A stretch of 32,884 nt of DNA from an uncultured Geobacteraceae bacterium (GTDB lineage: Bacteria > Desulfobacterota > Desulfuromonadia > Geobacterales > Pseudopelobacteraceae). The position numbers and the translations under genes are program-made. The DNA is taken from assembly GCA_903876875.1 (NCBI GenBank), contig CAIRBT010000131.1:1-32884 (forward strand), read 5' to 3'. This document shows, in pieces, positions 14,898 through 22,646 of this stretch (its first letter is position 1; each line of letters begins with the position of its first letter). Below the pieces are notes generated by a model. It was given only the letters and a program-made list of their open reading frames with translations. It ran no database searches and was not told where the DNA came from.

Positions 14898-15170
14898 TTA
14901 TCTGTCCTTCATGTTGATATCACCGGCAATAATATCCCACCCAGTAGACCAAAACCACGGAGAAATAACACTCTGAGCACCAGTACCGTCACGGCGTGTG
15001 TCGATCAGAAATAGTGGACGGTTCAGCGCATCAAGCATCCGGCCCATGGCAGTGGTCTTGTTTGGTGTTACAGGTATTTCCTGTAGGCATCGTGTTCCTA
15101 AAAGGCCAATCTCAATAACTGAAGGCAGTTTGGGCACATCCAGATAGTGACCCAACTTGACCGTGCCGGG
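14898..15170 (-). pseudogene. Unidentified gene fragment
   Basis: An open minus-strand frame reads GTVKLGHYLDVPKLPSVIEIGLLG, continues through TTAMGRMLDALNRPLFLIDTR and ends at WDIIAGDINMKDR before a stop. It looks like real protein sequence, with an ordered pattern of hydrophobic and glycine residues vaguely like the C-terminal part of erythromycin-esterase-type hydrolases, but I do not recognise it firmly. There is no ATG and no start-like context, and its right edge meets the truncated DUF1778 antitoxin reading the opposite way. It is therefore best seen as the tail of a gene cut by a rearrangement. Confidence 0.4.
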
Positions 15171-15311
15171 AAAATTCTGGAGCGGGAAGAGACTCTACAG
15201 CTTGCCGAAAGAGACGCTCGCACTTTTCTTGATGCACTGGAAAAGCCCCCCGTCTCCAATGACAGGCTTATTGCGGCCCTGAAATCTCACGACCAACTTG
15301 GTAAATGCTGA
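15147..15311 (+). pseudogene. DUF1778 (TacA-type) antitoxin, N-terminus missing
   Basis: The frame reads LDRAGKILEREETLQLAERDARTFLDALEKPP and on to a TGA at 15309-15311. This is the C-terminal half of DUF1778 antitoxins, the part that wraps around the GNAT toxin in TacA-TacT complexes. The N-terminal ribbon-helix-helix (about 45 residues) is absent; homology stops near 15156 at the border with an unrelated fragment. A GTG at 15147 could still start a 54-residue peptide, but no good ribosome site precedes it. The stop overlaps the toxin ATG (ATGCTGA), the usual antitoxin-toxin junction. Confidence 0.7.
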
Positions 15312-15823
15312 TCATTCGCCCTCTGGATGTCACGCACAATCGTGCCGGTTTCGACTGTGGGATAGCACATCTTAACGATTTTCTGCGTAAGACCGCCCGC
15401 CAACATCGGGAGAAGGGGTTGTCAAATACCTTCGTACTACTGGATGAGAATGCTCAAAAGCACATCCTTGGCTACTTCACCCTCTCATTTCTTGAAGTGG
15501 ATGTATCTTTGCTTCCCGCAGATTACACCCGCCGCCTTCCCAAAGCATCCCGCCTACCCGCTGCCAAGCTCGCACGACTGGCAGTTGACCAGCGCGACCA
15601 GGGTAAAGGGTACGGAGCACTCTTGCTGGTCGATGCTATTAAACGGATAGTGGCAACGGCCATGGAACCCGGCGGAATCGTCGGCTTCTTCATTGATGCC
15701 AAGGATGAAAAGGCCCGACAATTCTATCTCCGCTTTGGCTTCATTCCTTTACAGGATGCGGCACTGTCACTGTTTTTGCCGTTGGAGACCCTCCGTTCAG
15801 GACTTGAGGCTTCTTGCAACTAA
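15305..15823 (+). CDS. GNAT-family toxin (TacT/AtaT-like N-acetyltransferase)
   Basis: 172 residues, full length for acetyltransferase toxins that acetylate charged aminoacyl-tRNA and stop translation. Family marks: FDCGIAHLNDFLRKTARQHREKGLSNTFVLLD at residues 16-47, the ILGYFTLS strand, RLAVDQRDQGKGYGALLL (acetyl-CoA pyrophosphate loop, residues 91-108), IDAKDEKARQFYLRFGF with the presumed catalytic Tyr141, and LFLPLETL at the end. The ATG overlaps the stop of a truncated DUF1778 antitoxin. All visible motifs are intact. Expression is uncertain because the promoter and operator normally lie before the antitoxin gene, which is cut away. Confidence 0.85.
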   Translation: MLIIRPLDVTHNRAGFDCGIAHLNDFLRKTARQHREKGLSNTFVLLDENAQKHILGYFTLSFLEVDVSLLPADYTRRLPKASRLPAAKLARLAVDQRDQGKGYGALLLVDAIKRIVATAMEPGGIVGFFIDAKDEKARQFYLRFGFIPLQDAALSLFLPLETLRSGLEASCN

Positions 15824-15907
15824 TGTGCTCGTACCGAATTACATGATCTTTCGCTATTTTTGCTGCCAACATAAAATGTTTTACCTTCAAAATAAAAAGT
15901 GTTGATG
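15824..15907. other. Short AT-rich gap between convergent genes
   Basis: No gene or convincing terminator was found between the GNAT toxin and the small minus-strand frame. Inside the latter's tail, GTGGGA/TCCCAC around an eight-base loop (plus strand, near 15928-15947) forms a short stem that might end the minus-strand transcript. Confidence 0.2.
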
Positions 15908-16099
15908 TTAATGATTGAAGCAACAGGTGGGACGCTCACCTCCCACATAGGGCTGCGGATAATTTTCAGAAGTCCAACCGGCCAAAGCGATTTTCCAGTT
16001 CTCTGTTACTTCACTCATTCTGCCACTCAACAGGTAAGTGGCATGCCCACACTCTCTGAAGATGTAAGCCCATTCCGCAGAATGATGCTGTTCAGTCAT
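15908..16099 (-). CDS. Small hypothetical protein coupled to the ADP-ribosylglycohydrolase gene
   Basis: 63 residues, beginning MTEQHHSAEWAYIFRECGHA and containing two later cysteines near the end (TCCFNH). I recognise no family. The ATG overlaps the TGA of the upstream ADP-ribosylglycohydrolase gene as ATGA, which is typical of translational coupling and is the main reason to accept it. The tail runs through a region with a small hairpin, so the C-terminus may not be native. The three Cys and five His residues would allow metal binding, but no spaced motif proves this. Confidence 0.4.
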   Translation of the reverse strand: MTEQHHSAEWAYIFRECGHATYLLSGRMSEVTENWKIALAGWTSENYPQPYVGGERPTCCFNH

Positions 16100-16860
16100 A
16101 AACCTCGACAGAACACATTAGTAATATTTTGCAACTGTGAATCAAGATAGCACTGAGCTTTTTCCTCAATCCATTTCGGTATCCCATAAAAACCTTCAGC
16201 AATGCCGCCAGCTATGCACGCTTGCGTATCACTGTCACCGCCAAGTGATACTGCCAGACGAACCGCACTTTCATAGTCGCTTGACTCAAGAAAGCAGATT
16301 ATCGCCTCGGGTACGCTTCCCTGACAGGTCACGTCAAACATGTATCCAGGGCGAATTTGATCACAGGTGCGGCTCAGATCATAACCAAAAGTCTCAGTCA
16401 CATAACGCCGGATTTCATCTTTTGAGCATCCGTTGCGGGCGATAAAAACAGCTGAAGCCGTGGCCTGCGCCCCCTTAATGCCCTCCGGGTGGTTGTGAGT
16501 TACAGAGGTAAACAGTTCCGCTTTTGCCAGCACTTCTTCTAAGGTGTCGTAGGAGAACCCCACCGGGCTAATCCGCATGGCAGAACCGTTACCAAAGCTG
16601 TTGTACGGTTTGGTGTATGATTTATCCGCCGCCCATTTTATAAATGTGCCACCATAACCGGCATCAGGATAGCGATGATAATACTGTTTCAGTAGGTCGC
16701 AATAATCCTTTTCCCAAATTATGGCTTCTGCCAGTGCCACCATTAATACGGTATCGTCTGTAAAGCGGCAACCGGGGCCGAATAGCTCAAATTCCATAGT
16801 TTTAATTGGATTGAACTCAAACCGCGACCCAATTATGTCCCCTGCAATTGATCCGATCAT
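16096..16860 (-). CDS. ADP-ribosylglycohydrolase (DraG) family protein
   Basis: 254 residues. Enzymes of this family remove ADP-ribose from modified arginine, from other adducts, or from nucleic acids, using two magnesium ions. The metal ligands are complete: FTDDT (residues 33-37: Thr34, Asp35, Asp36), and GGDSDT (Asp209, Asp211, Thr212) before the helix QACIAGGIAEG. The N-terminal GSIAGDIIGSRFEF and the central NGSAMRISPVG are also typical. GAGGTG precedes the ATG. Upstream lies a broken small gene on the same strand, and downstream a coupled small frame. No ADP-ribosyltransferase is seen nearby, so the target is unknown; regulation, or defence against a DarT-like or phage toxin, is only a possibility. 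Confidence 0.88.
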   Translation of the reverse strand: MIGSIAGDIIGSRFEFNPIKTMEFELFGPGCRFTDDTVLMVALAEAIIWEKDYCDLLKQYYHRYPDAGYGGTFIKWAADKSYTKPYNSFGNGSAMRISPVGFSYDTLEEVLAKAELFTSVTHNHPEGIKGAQATASAVFIARNGCSKDEIRRYVTETFGYDLSRTCDQIRPGYMFDVTCQGSVPEAIICFLESSDYESAVRLAVSLGGDSDTQACIAGGIAEGFYGIPKWIEEKAQCYLDSQLQNITNVFCRGL

Positions 16861-16884
16861 TTTTCACCTCAAATGGTTATAAGG

Positions 16885-17123
16885 TTAATTAATAAGTTCG
16901 TCCTCGGCATCATATCCCATCTTGGTGTTGGCACAGTGACCGCAGTCATAAACAGTTGGATCATTTCAGAGTCTTTCATCAGCTTTTTCATCTCACGGTT
17001 AAAAAAATCAAACCATCCGACTTTTCCATGAATGACCCACACAAATTGGTCTGGAACCTTGTGAACCCACATAAAACGTAAAGGAATCTTTCCGGAAATA
17101 CTCTCTTTGATGCTTTTTCCAGA
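16885..17123 (-). pseudogene. Frameshifted small protein with a possible zinc-knuckle end
   Basis: On the minus strand one frame reads KIPLRFMWVHKVPDQFVWVI then GKVGWFDFFNREMKKLMKD; after about 16966 the natural continuation lies in another frame, NDPTVYDCGHCANTKMGYDA then EDELIN and a stop at 16885. The Cys-Gly-His-Cys group suggests a metal site. The right side runs without a start into the beginning of the methyltransferase region on the other strand. The stop lies 24 bases before the ADP-ribosylglycohydrolase ATG, as in an operon. I do not know the family. A frameshift plus loss of the 5' end is the simplest reading. Confidence 0.45.
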
Positions 17124-17159
17124 GCTGTCTGCCGCTGCGGCTGCTTACCACGTAAGGAA

Positions 17160-17711
17160 TTGTACGAAGCCTGGGAAGTTGCTCGTCGTGTGCGTCGCCG
17201 CTTTCGAGGGGGGCGGATTGTTGATATGGCCTGTGGTCACGGACTATTGGCTCAGGCTCTTCTTTTGTTGGATGATAGTTCTCCAATGGCTCTGGCTGTT
17301 GATCGAAGAATTACCAAGAGTGCTGCTACGCTTGCTGAGTCGCTTAGTTCACAGTGGCCGCGTCTCAAGAACCGTATACAGTTGGTCGAGACGGATATTT
17401 CTGATATTGCACTCTATGACACAGACATTGTTGTGTCAGCTCATGCATGCGGCGGATTGACAGACCTGATTATTGAGCGTGCCATTGATGCAGGAGCGCG
17501 TATTGCCGTCTTACCCTGTTGTCACAATCTCAAGAGTGGCGATCTTGGTGGTCTTGAGGGGTGGCTGGATGGTCCGCTTGCAATGGATGCAGCAAGAGCA
17601 TCGCGGCTGCGTTTTCAGGGATACAAGGTGTACACGCAGCTAATTCCGAGTGATATTACACCGAAAAACAGGCTGCTCATGGCTGAACTTGAGTCGGGCA
17701 GAATAGTGTAG
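17160..17711 (+). CDS. SAM-dependent methyltransferase-like protein, 5' end unclear
   Basis: The frame contains the SAM-binding motif I (GGRIVDMACGHGLLAQAL, Asp22 to Gly28 from the TTG at 17160), an acidic end of strand 2 (LAVDRR), and a motif IV-like stretch (DTDIVVSAHACGGLTDLIIERA), with PCCHNLKSGD beyond it. This is a class I methyltransferase of a small family whose target I cannot name. The same frame is open upstream to 17082 and reads NTLFDAFSRAVCRCGCLPRK, which looks like native sequence but has no start codon. The TTG at 17160 has AAGGAA almost touching it. The gene has probably lost its 5' end where the opposing fragment now begins. Confidence 0.6.
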   Translation: MYEAWEVARRVRRRFRGGRIVDMACGHGLLAQALLLLDDSSPMALAVDRRITKSAATLAESLSSQWPRLKNRIQLVETDISDIALYDTDIVVSAHACGGLTDLIIERAIDAGARIAVLPCCHNLKSGDLGGLEGWLDGPLAMDAARASRLRFQGYKVYTQLIPSDITPKNRLLMAELESGRIV

Positions 17712-17780
17712 ATATGCATTATACTTCTTGGCCTTGTACTGAGCTGATTCACAGGTTGTTACAAACGAATAAAGATTATC

Positions 17781-17810
17781 CGCAGATGCACGCAGATGAA
17801 CGCAGATATA
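17781..17810 (+). repeat. Three tandem 10-bp CGCAGAT repeats
   Basis: CGCAGATGCA, CGCAGATGAA and CGCAGATATA follow each other without gap. GATTAT (17774-17779) and ATAATC (17808-17813) flank the array as an inverted pair. The array lies between the methyltransferase and the flavin-binding protein gene. Confidence 0.6.
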
Positions 17811-17883
17811 ATCTGAAGTATAGATAACACTTTTTTTGCTGGTTTGTCGTTTTCCATCTATGAATGTACCAATAGGAATTTAT

Positions 17884-18345
17884 ATGAAGAATGTACGCAG
17901 AAAAGACCGGGAAATCGGCCGTATTGAAGCCATCAAAATTCTTGAGACCGCTGAATATGGTGTGCTTTCAACGGTCGGCAGCGATGGACAACCCTACGGA
18001 ATGCCGTTGAGCTACGTCTATAAAGGCGATGCACTCTACTTCCATTGTGCCATCGCGGGGCACAAACTCGACAACATTGCACACAATTCAAACGTTTCCT
18101 TCTGTGCCGTGGGGCGCACTAAAGTGTTACCGGATTCATTCGGTACCGAATATGAAAGCACCGTCATCTTCGGAAATGCCGTTGAAATTCAGGGTGCCGA
18201 AAGAGACAGCGCGCTGGTGTGGTTACTGGAAAAATACTGCGCAGATTATGTGACAGAAGGGTTGAAGTATATCGAATTGAAAGACAAGGCAACCAAAGTC
18301 ATCAAAATGGTGATACGTCATATGAGTGGGAAAGCCCGAAGATAA
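17884..18345 (+). CDS. Pyridoxamine 5'-phosphate oxidase-like FMN-binding protein
   Basis: 153 residues of the FMN-binding split-barrel fold, close to NimA-like/PPOX family proteins. The family outline is visible: RRKDREI at the start, YGVLSTVGSDGQPYGMPLSYVYKGDALYFHCAIAGHKLDNI (flavin-binding strands and the conserved HK), NVSFCAVGRTKVLP, and a terminal TKVIKMVIRHMSGKARR. The function could be reduction of nitroimidazoles, flavin storage or heme handling; the sequence does not decide. A longer frame starts at 17836 with TTG, but AGGAA lies six bases before the ATG at 17884. It stands alone between repeats. Confidence 0.82.
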   Translation: MKNVRRKDREIGRIEAIKILETAEYGVLSTVGSDGQPYGMPLSYVYKGDALYFHCAIAGHKLDNIAHNSNVSFCAVGRTKVLPDSFGTEYESTVIFGNAVEIQGAERDSALVWLLEKYCADYVTEGLKYIELKDKATKVIKMVIRHMSGKARR

Positions 18346-18352
18346 ACACGTG

Positions 18353-18434
18353 TAGGAGCCTGTCGGACTGAGGAAGAATCTGCTCTCGTCCAGCCGAATT
18401 TTCGAGACGATTCCTTAACCCCTTCATACTCCTC
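18353..18434. repeat. Dispersed structured repeat, copy 2
   Basis: It begins with TAGGAGCCTGTCGGACT (18353-18369), continues with the 38-nt core shared with 76-113, and ends with a decayed version of the inverted terminal sequence (18415-18434, ending ACTCCT). The whole is about 80 bases and starts eight bases after the stop of the flavin-binding protein gene. Confidence 0.6.
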
Positions 18435-18490
18435 GCCTCACGATTACCCCAAGAAAAGGCCGGATAAAAATGAGGGCTCTTTTCAAAGGA

Positions 18491-18664
18491 AAAAGCCACC
18501 ACCCCGTCAGGCTGCGCCTGCCACCCCTCCACGGAGGGGAATTAGAGTGCGTTTGCTGTTCTTCCTTGCGTCGCTGATATCGGCTGTGCCTCCACTAAAG
18601 GAGAGTTACCACAAAATTCCCCTTCGTGGAGGGGTGCCCCGCAGGGGCGGGGTGGTCGCTTTTG
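18491..18664. repeat. Paired inverted REP-like elements between convergent genes
   Basis: The left arm (18491-18543) and right arm (18615-18664) are inverted copies: both hold AAAAGC-ACCACCCCG outside and CACCCCTCCACG-AGGGGAATT inside. Between these shared parts each arm has its own small hairpin, CAGGC-TGC-GCCTG (18508-18520) on the left and GCCCC-GCA-GGGGC (18636-18648) on the right. A 71-base spacer separates the arms. The element may end transcription from both sides. Confidence 0.7.
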
Positions 18665-18675
18665 TAATTCCCCGT

Positions 18676-20235
18676 CTAATGCCCACCGCCCCCCTCTTCA
18701 ACCTCGTGTGACGGACGTTTCAACAGAAAGAGAAATGGTATGATTATCAGAAACGCCACACCGATGACGAAAAATATCCGGTTGAAGGCGAGGGCACCGG
18801 CCTGTCTTCGTACGGCACCATAGAGCATACCGAGAGCCTTGGAATCTGATTCTGTTACGGAGACCCCTTTGGTGATGATCGCCTGCTTTAGGCCGGAAAA
18901 ACGCATCTGCCAGGTGGTGCTGTAGGGGGTGATGTGGCTTACGAGGGATGTCTGGTAAAACTGCTGGTAACGGGCCAACAGGGTGGCCGCCATGGCAATG
19001 CCCACGCTGCCGCCGATATTACGGAGTAGACTGAACATGCCGGTGGCGTTGCCCATTTCATGGCGGGGAATGGATGCCAGGGTGACGGTGGTGAGCGGTA
19101 CGAAAATCATGGCCAGGCCGAAACCGAGGACGATGCGGGGCCAGGTGTAGTCCCAGAACGCACCCTCCAGATTCAGCCCCTGCATGATGAACATGGATGC
19201 AGCTCCCAGTAGCAGTCCGACAAAGACGATTTTTCGCCCATCCCGTTTTGCCAGTGCCGCACCGACCAGCGGCATGGTCATGAGTGTGGCAACACCCCCC
19301 GGTGCCATGACCATGCCGGCGTCGGTGGCCGAATAGCCCATGAGTGTCTGGAGAAACAGCGGTATCAGCATGATGGAACTGTAGAGGGCAAAGCCGACGA
19401 CGAACATAATCAGGTTACCGGCAGAAAATGAGACGTTTTTGAAGAGTCGCAGATTAATAACCGGATGTTCATGGGTCAACTCTACCCAGACCAGGGCGAT
19501 GGTTGCCATAACCGTAATGACCGAAAAGGCGATGATAAAGGAGGAGTTGAACCAATCCTCCTGCTGCCCCTTGTCAAGCACTACCTGCAGTGACCCCATA
19601 CTGGCCACCAGCAGAAAGAGACCCCAGTAATCAATGGCAATGGACCCGGCCTTTCGTTTGAGGTAATCGGGATCAAAAACAAAGAATGCGCACATAATCA
19701 TGGCGATAATGCCGATGGGGAGGTTGATGTAAAAGATCCACCGCCAACTCATGTTGTCGGTAATCCACCCCCCCAGTGCTGGGCCCACAATGGGGCCGAA
19801 CATGGCACCGATGCCGAAGATCGCCATGGCCATGCCCCGCTGGTGGGGGGGGAAGGTTTCCATCAGGATCGCTTGACTGATGGGAATTAATGCCCCACCG
19901 GCCGCCCCCTGGACGATGCGGAAGAAAATCAGTGCCGCCAGATTTGGTGACGCTCCGCAGAGTAGTGAAGCCAGGGTGAACAGCACGATGCAGGTCATCA
20001 GGAAGCGTTTACGCCCAAAAACCCTGGCCAGCCAGCCGGTCATGGGCAAGACGACCGCATTGGCCACCAGATAGGAGGTGAGCACCCAGGTTACTTCATC
20101 GGTACCGGCATTGAGACTCCCCTGCATATGGGGGAGAGCCACATTGGCTACCGACGTATCAATGATCTCCATGATAGCCGGTAACATGACGGTAATGGTT
20201 ATTAACCATTTATTGATGGTTTTTTCAGTGCTCAT
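18676..20235 (-). CDS. emrB: MFS multidrug exporter, DHA2 family (EmrB/QacA type)
   Basis: Inner-membrane proton-driven drug exporter, 519 residues with about 14 hydrophobic segments. The first helix has the family motif LPAIMEIIDTSVANVALPHMQGSL, followed by TDEVTWVLTSYLVANAVVLPMTGWLARVFGRKR (motif A between helices 2 and 3), RIVQGAAGGALIPISQA, and GPALGGWITDNMSWRWIFYINLPIG (motif C). The ATG overlaps the stop of the membrane-fusion gene (ATGA). With that protein and the TolC-like gene upstream it forms a pump crossing both membranes. Its end faces the inverted repeat at 18491-18664. Confidence 0.93.
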   Translation of the reverse strand: MSTEKTINKWLITITVMLPAIMEIIDTSVANVALPHMQGSLNAGTDEVTWVLTSYLVANAVVLPMTGWLARVFGRKRFLMTCIVLFTLASLLCGASPNLAALIFFRIVQGAAGGALIPISQAILMETFPPHQRGMAMAIFGIGAMFGPIVGPALGGWITDNMSWRWIFYINLPIGIIAMIMCAFFVFDPDYLKRKAGSIAIDYWGLFLLVASMGSLQVVLDKGQQEDWFNSSFIIAFSVITVMATIALVWVELTHEHPVINLRLFKNVSFSAGNLIMFVVGFALYSSIMLIPLFLQTLMGYSATDAGMVMAPGGVATLMTMPLVGAALAKRDGRKIVFVGLLLGAASMFIMQGLNLEGAFWDYTWPRIVLGFGLAMIFVPLTTVTLASIPRHEMGNATGMFSLLRNIGGSVGIAMAATLLARYQQFYQTSLVSHITPYSTTWQMRFSGLKQAIITKGVSVTESDSKALGMLYGAVRRQAGALAFNRIFFVIGVAFLIIIPFLFLLKRPSHEVEEGGGGH

Positions 20236-21338
20236 TTAAAAGGATTCAGCTCTCGCAGCACATCGGAGGCGGTTCTGCCGGTTACGATCACCGGAATAAC
20301 GCTCATGCCGACCCGCAACAGGTTGTCCGGATCTGTTTTCTTGTCGATGAGGATTTTGACCGGTACCCGCTGGACGACCTTCACATAGTTGCCGGTGGCA
20401 TTTTCCGGGGGGAGTAGGGAGAATGCCGCACCGGTACCGGCCATGATGCTGTCAACCGTGCCGCTGAAGGTTCTTCCCGGATAGGCGTCAACCGATAACT
20501 CCACTTTTTGACCTGCTTTCAGGTAGGTGATTTGACGCTCCTTGTAGTTGGCTGTTATCCAGGCATCCTGGAGCGGCACCAGGGCCATGAGCGGCTGTCC
20601 TGCCTGAATATTTACCCCTGCTTCAATACTTTTCCGCGTAATATAACCGTCCCTGGCTGCAAAAATCTTGGTATAGGCAAGCTGACGTTCCGCTTCGCCC
20701 AGCTGCGCTTTGCGCTGTTGAACCTTGGCTTTATTGCCGCTTTTTGCCGCCAGTCCCGCTTCGGCCTGAACCCGTTTCAGGGCTTCCACCGTCTCACTCA
20801 GTTGGGCTTCGCAGACCCGCCGGGCGGTGACGAGGCGGTCAAGCTGCTCCTTTGGCAACACATCCCTGCTGAATAACCGTTCACCCCGTTGCTGATCCTG
20901 TACCGCCTGGTCAAAGCGTGCCTGTGCCGATTGTACGGCAGCCTTGGCACCCCCTACCTTTAACTCTTCACCACCGGTTTCGTTTTCGGCGATGCCCACA
21001 CCGGCAGTCGCCTTACTGACCTCCAGTGAAAAATCCTGGGGATCAATCTCCAGCAGTAACGTGCCCTGTTTGACGAACTGATTGTCTTCGACAAATACCT
21101 TGGCAACGGTGCCCGATACCTTGGAGGATACCGGAACAATACGGGCTTCGATGAAGGCATTGTCCGTTTCAATGCGGATTTTACTGGTGATGTACATATT
21201 CAGCCCATACCACCCGGCGGTGATAATGACGATAAGCAGGATGAGCAGCGAGCGGAGTTTTTTGCCTCCCGTTTTCGCTGTTTTTACCGGTTGTACGGCA
21301 GCCGGATCGTGGCTTGTCCGGGATGTCTGTTCTGTCAT
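20232..21338 (-). CDS. emrA: HlyD/EmrA-type membrane fusion protein
   Basis: 368 residues. One membrane span near the N-terminus (LLILLIVIITAGWYGLNMYI) after a cytoplasmic tail, then a lipoyl half (DNAFIEARIVPVSSKVSGTVAKVFVEDNQFVKQGTLLLEIDP), a long alpha-helical hairpin (about residues 95-210), the second lipoyl half (GYITRKSIEAGVNIQAGQPLMALV) and a beta-barrel. It bridges the MFS pump and the outer membrane channel. GGAGG lies five bases before the ATG at 21338; a TTG at 21350 is part of the ribosome site and is not used. The gene overlaps emrB by four bases. Confidence 0.93.
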   Translation of the reverse strand: MTEQTSRTSHDPAAVQPVKTAKTGGKKLRSLLILLIVIITAGWYGLNMYITSKIRIETDNAFIEARIVPVSSKVSGTVAKVFVEDNQFVKQGTLLLEIDPQDFSLEVSKATAGVGIAENETGGEELKVGGAKAAVQSAQARFDQAVQDQQRGERLFSRDVLPKEQLDRLVTARRVCEAQLSETVEALKRVQAEAGLAAKSGNKAKVQQRKAQLGEAERQLAYTKIFAARDGYITRKSIEAGVNIQAGQPLMALVPLQDAWITANYKERQITYLKAGQKVELSVDAYPGRTFSGTVDSIMAGTGAAFSLLPPENATGNYVKVVQRVPVKILIDKKTDPDNLLRVGMSVIPVIVTGRTASDVLRELNPFK

Positions 21339-21374
21339 GGATGCCTCCAAATGGATTATATCGTTAGTTGACTC

Positions 21375-22646
21375 TTATAACTCGCCACGGGCCTTCATAA
21401 GGCGTGCCGAGGCGGTCTGGTAATCGTAAAAAGCCCGGTAATATTCGGTTTTGGTCTGGGTAACCAGGGTCTGGGCGTCAAGCACTTCAGATGCGATGCC
21501 GACCCGTTCCTGATAGCGTTCCTGGTTGATGCGGAGATTCTCTTCACTCTGGCGAATGGCCGCTTCGGTAACAGCAATTCGTTCACGGGCTACGCTGGTA
21601 TCATTGGCGGCGGTTGCCACCTCTAAAAGAGCCCGCTGTTCCGTTGCCCGCAGCGTATCAAGTTGCTTTGAACGGAGTTTGACGGCCCGCCCGTGGCTAC
21701 TCTCTGCTGCGGAGCCATCAAAGATATTGAGGCGTATGCCGAGGGTTGCCGAGTAGATCGTCTGCTCGCGTACCTTGTCATTCTGTGCATAATCGGCGGC
21801 GACGCGGGTAAATATTTCCGGCAGATAATTTTCTCTGTTTTCACGGATGCCGAATTCGCTTGCTTCAAGGAGTTGCCTCTGGGCAAGGACATCATGGCGC
21901 TGGTTGATGGCGGTGCTGGTCAGTGGTGCCGGTTCAGCGGTAATCGGTGTCGTCTGCTGATCCAGTTCGCTTCTAAAGGCCGGTTCCCTGCCGGTCAGGT
22001 AATTCAGCCAGAGCCAGCTGTTTGCGTACTGGTTGGTAATGGACAGCTTTTTTTGCTTCGCCGATGCCAGTCGTACTTCGGCCTGCAGGACGTCGTTACG
22101 CGTAACAACCCCTTCTTCAAGGAGTACCTGGGCAACCCGTCGATGCTCGGTTATCTGGGTAATCTCTTCAGTGGCGGCCTTGATGATTTTTTCTGCTTCC
22201 AGAATCCGGTAAAAGGCTTCAATCACCTGTAGTGAAACATCACTGCGGGCAAATTGAAAATTTTCCATGGCTGCCCGTGTGGCGGACTGTGCCTGGCCGA
22301 TGCGCGCCTCGCGACGACCGAAATCATACACGGTATAGGTGGCTGCCACACCGGCAGTTGCATAGGTGGTGTCCTGGGTTTCGGCGGTGACACCCCCCAG
22401 TTTGACCGCCTGTGGCTCAAGCTGCATGGTATACCCCGCTGTGACATCAACCCGGGGGAGGGTGGCAGCTGTGGTCAAGAACTCACCGTCACGGGCAACT
22501 TTGCTGTCCCACGCGGCACTTTTTAATGAGGGATTGCCTGCGACAGCCTGCTCCAGGCACTCCTTCAGGGTGAGGGGGGCTCCCCAGGATGGTGTGGTCA
22601 GAGAAAGGCAAAGCAGTGCGGTAAGGCTAGCACGATGGTAATTCAT
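21375..22646 (-). CDS. tolC: TolC-family outer membrane efflux protein
   Basis: 423 residues, exported: signal peptide MNYHRASLTALLCLSLTTPSWGA. Two OEP repeats follow, each opening with the typical L-x-x-A pattern (LTLKECLEQAVAGNPSLK, and later RHDVLAQRQLLEASEFGIRENRENYLPEI), with long coiled-coil helices that form the periplasmic tunnel. It provides the exit duct of the pump encoded downstream. GGAG precedes the ATG at 22646. The start overlaps the end of the marR gene by 20 bases, so the regulator and pump are one transcript. The symbol is by family; it is not necessarily the organism's only TolC. Confidence 0.9.
   Translation of the reverse strand: MNYHRASLTALLCLSLTTPSWGAPLTLKECLEQAVAGNPSLKSAAWDSKVARDGEFLTTAATLPRVDVTAGYTMQLEPQAVKLGGVTAETQDTTYATAGVAATYTVYDFGRREARIGQAQSATRAAMENFQFARSDVSLQVIEAFYRILEAEKIIKAATEEITQITEHRRVAQVLLEEGVVTRNDVLQAEVRLASAKQKKLSITNQYANSWLWLNYLTGREPAFRSELDQQTTPITAEPAPLTSTAINQRHDVLAQRQLLEASEFGIRENRENYLPEIFTRVAADYAQNDKVREQTIYSATLGIRLNIFDGSAAESSHGRAVKLRSKQLDTLRATEQRALLEVATAANDTSVARERIAVTEAAIRQSEENLRINQERYQERVGIASEVLDAQTLVTQTKTEYYRAFYDYQTASARLMKARGEL

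Noticed and set aside
18302-18532. 76-codon minus-strand frame upstream of emrB's end
   Set aside because: It runs through two palindromic repeats and the end of the flavin-protein gene; its sequence reflects the repeats, not a protein family.
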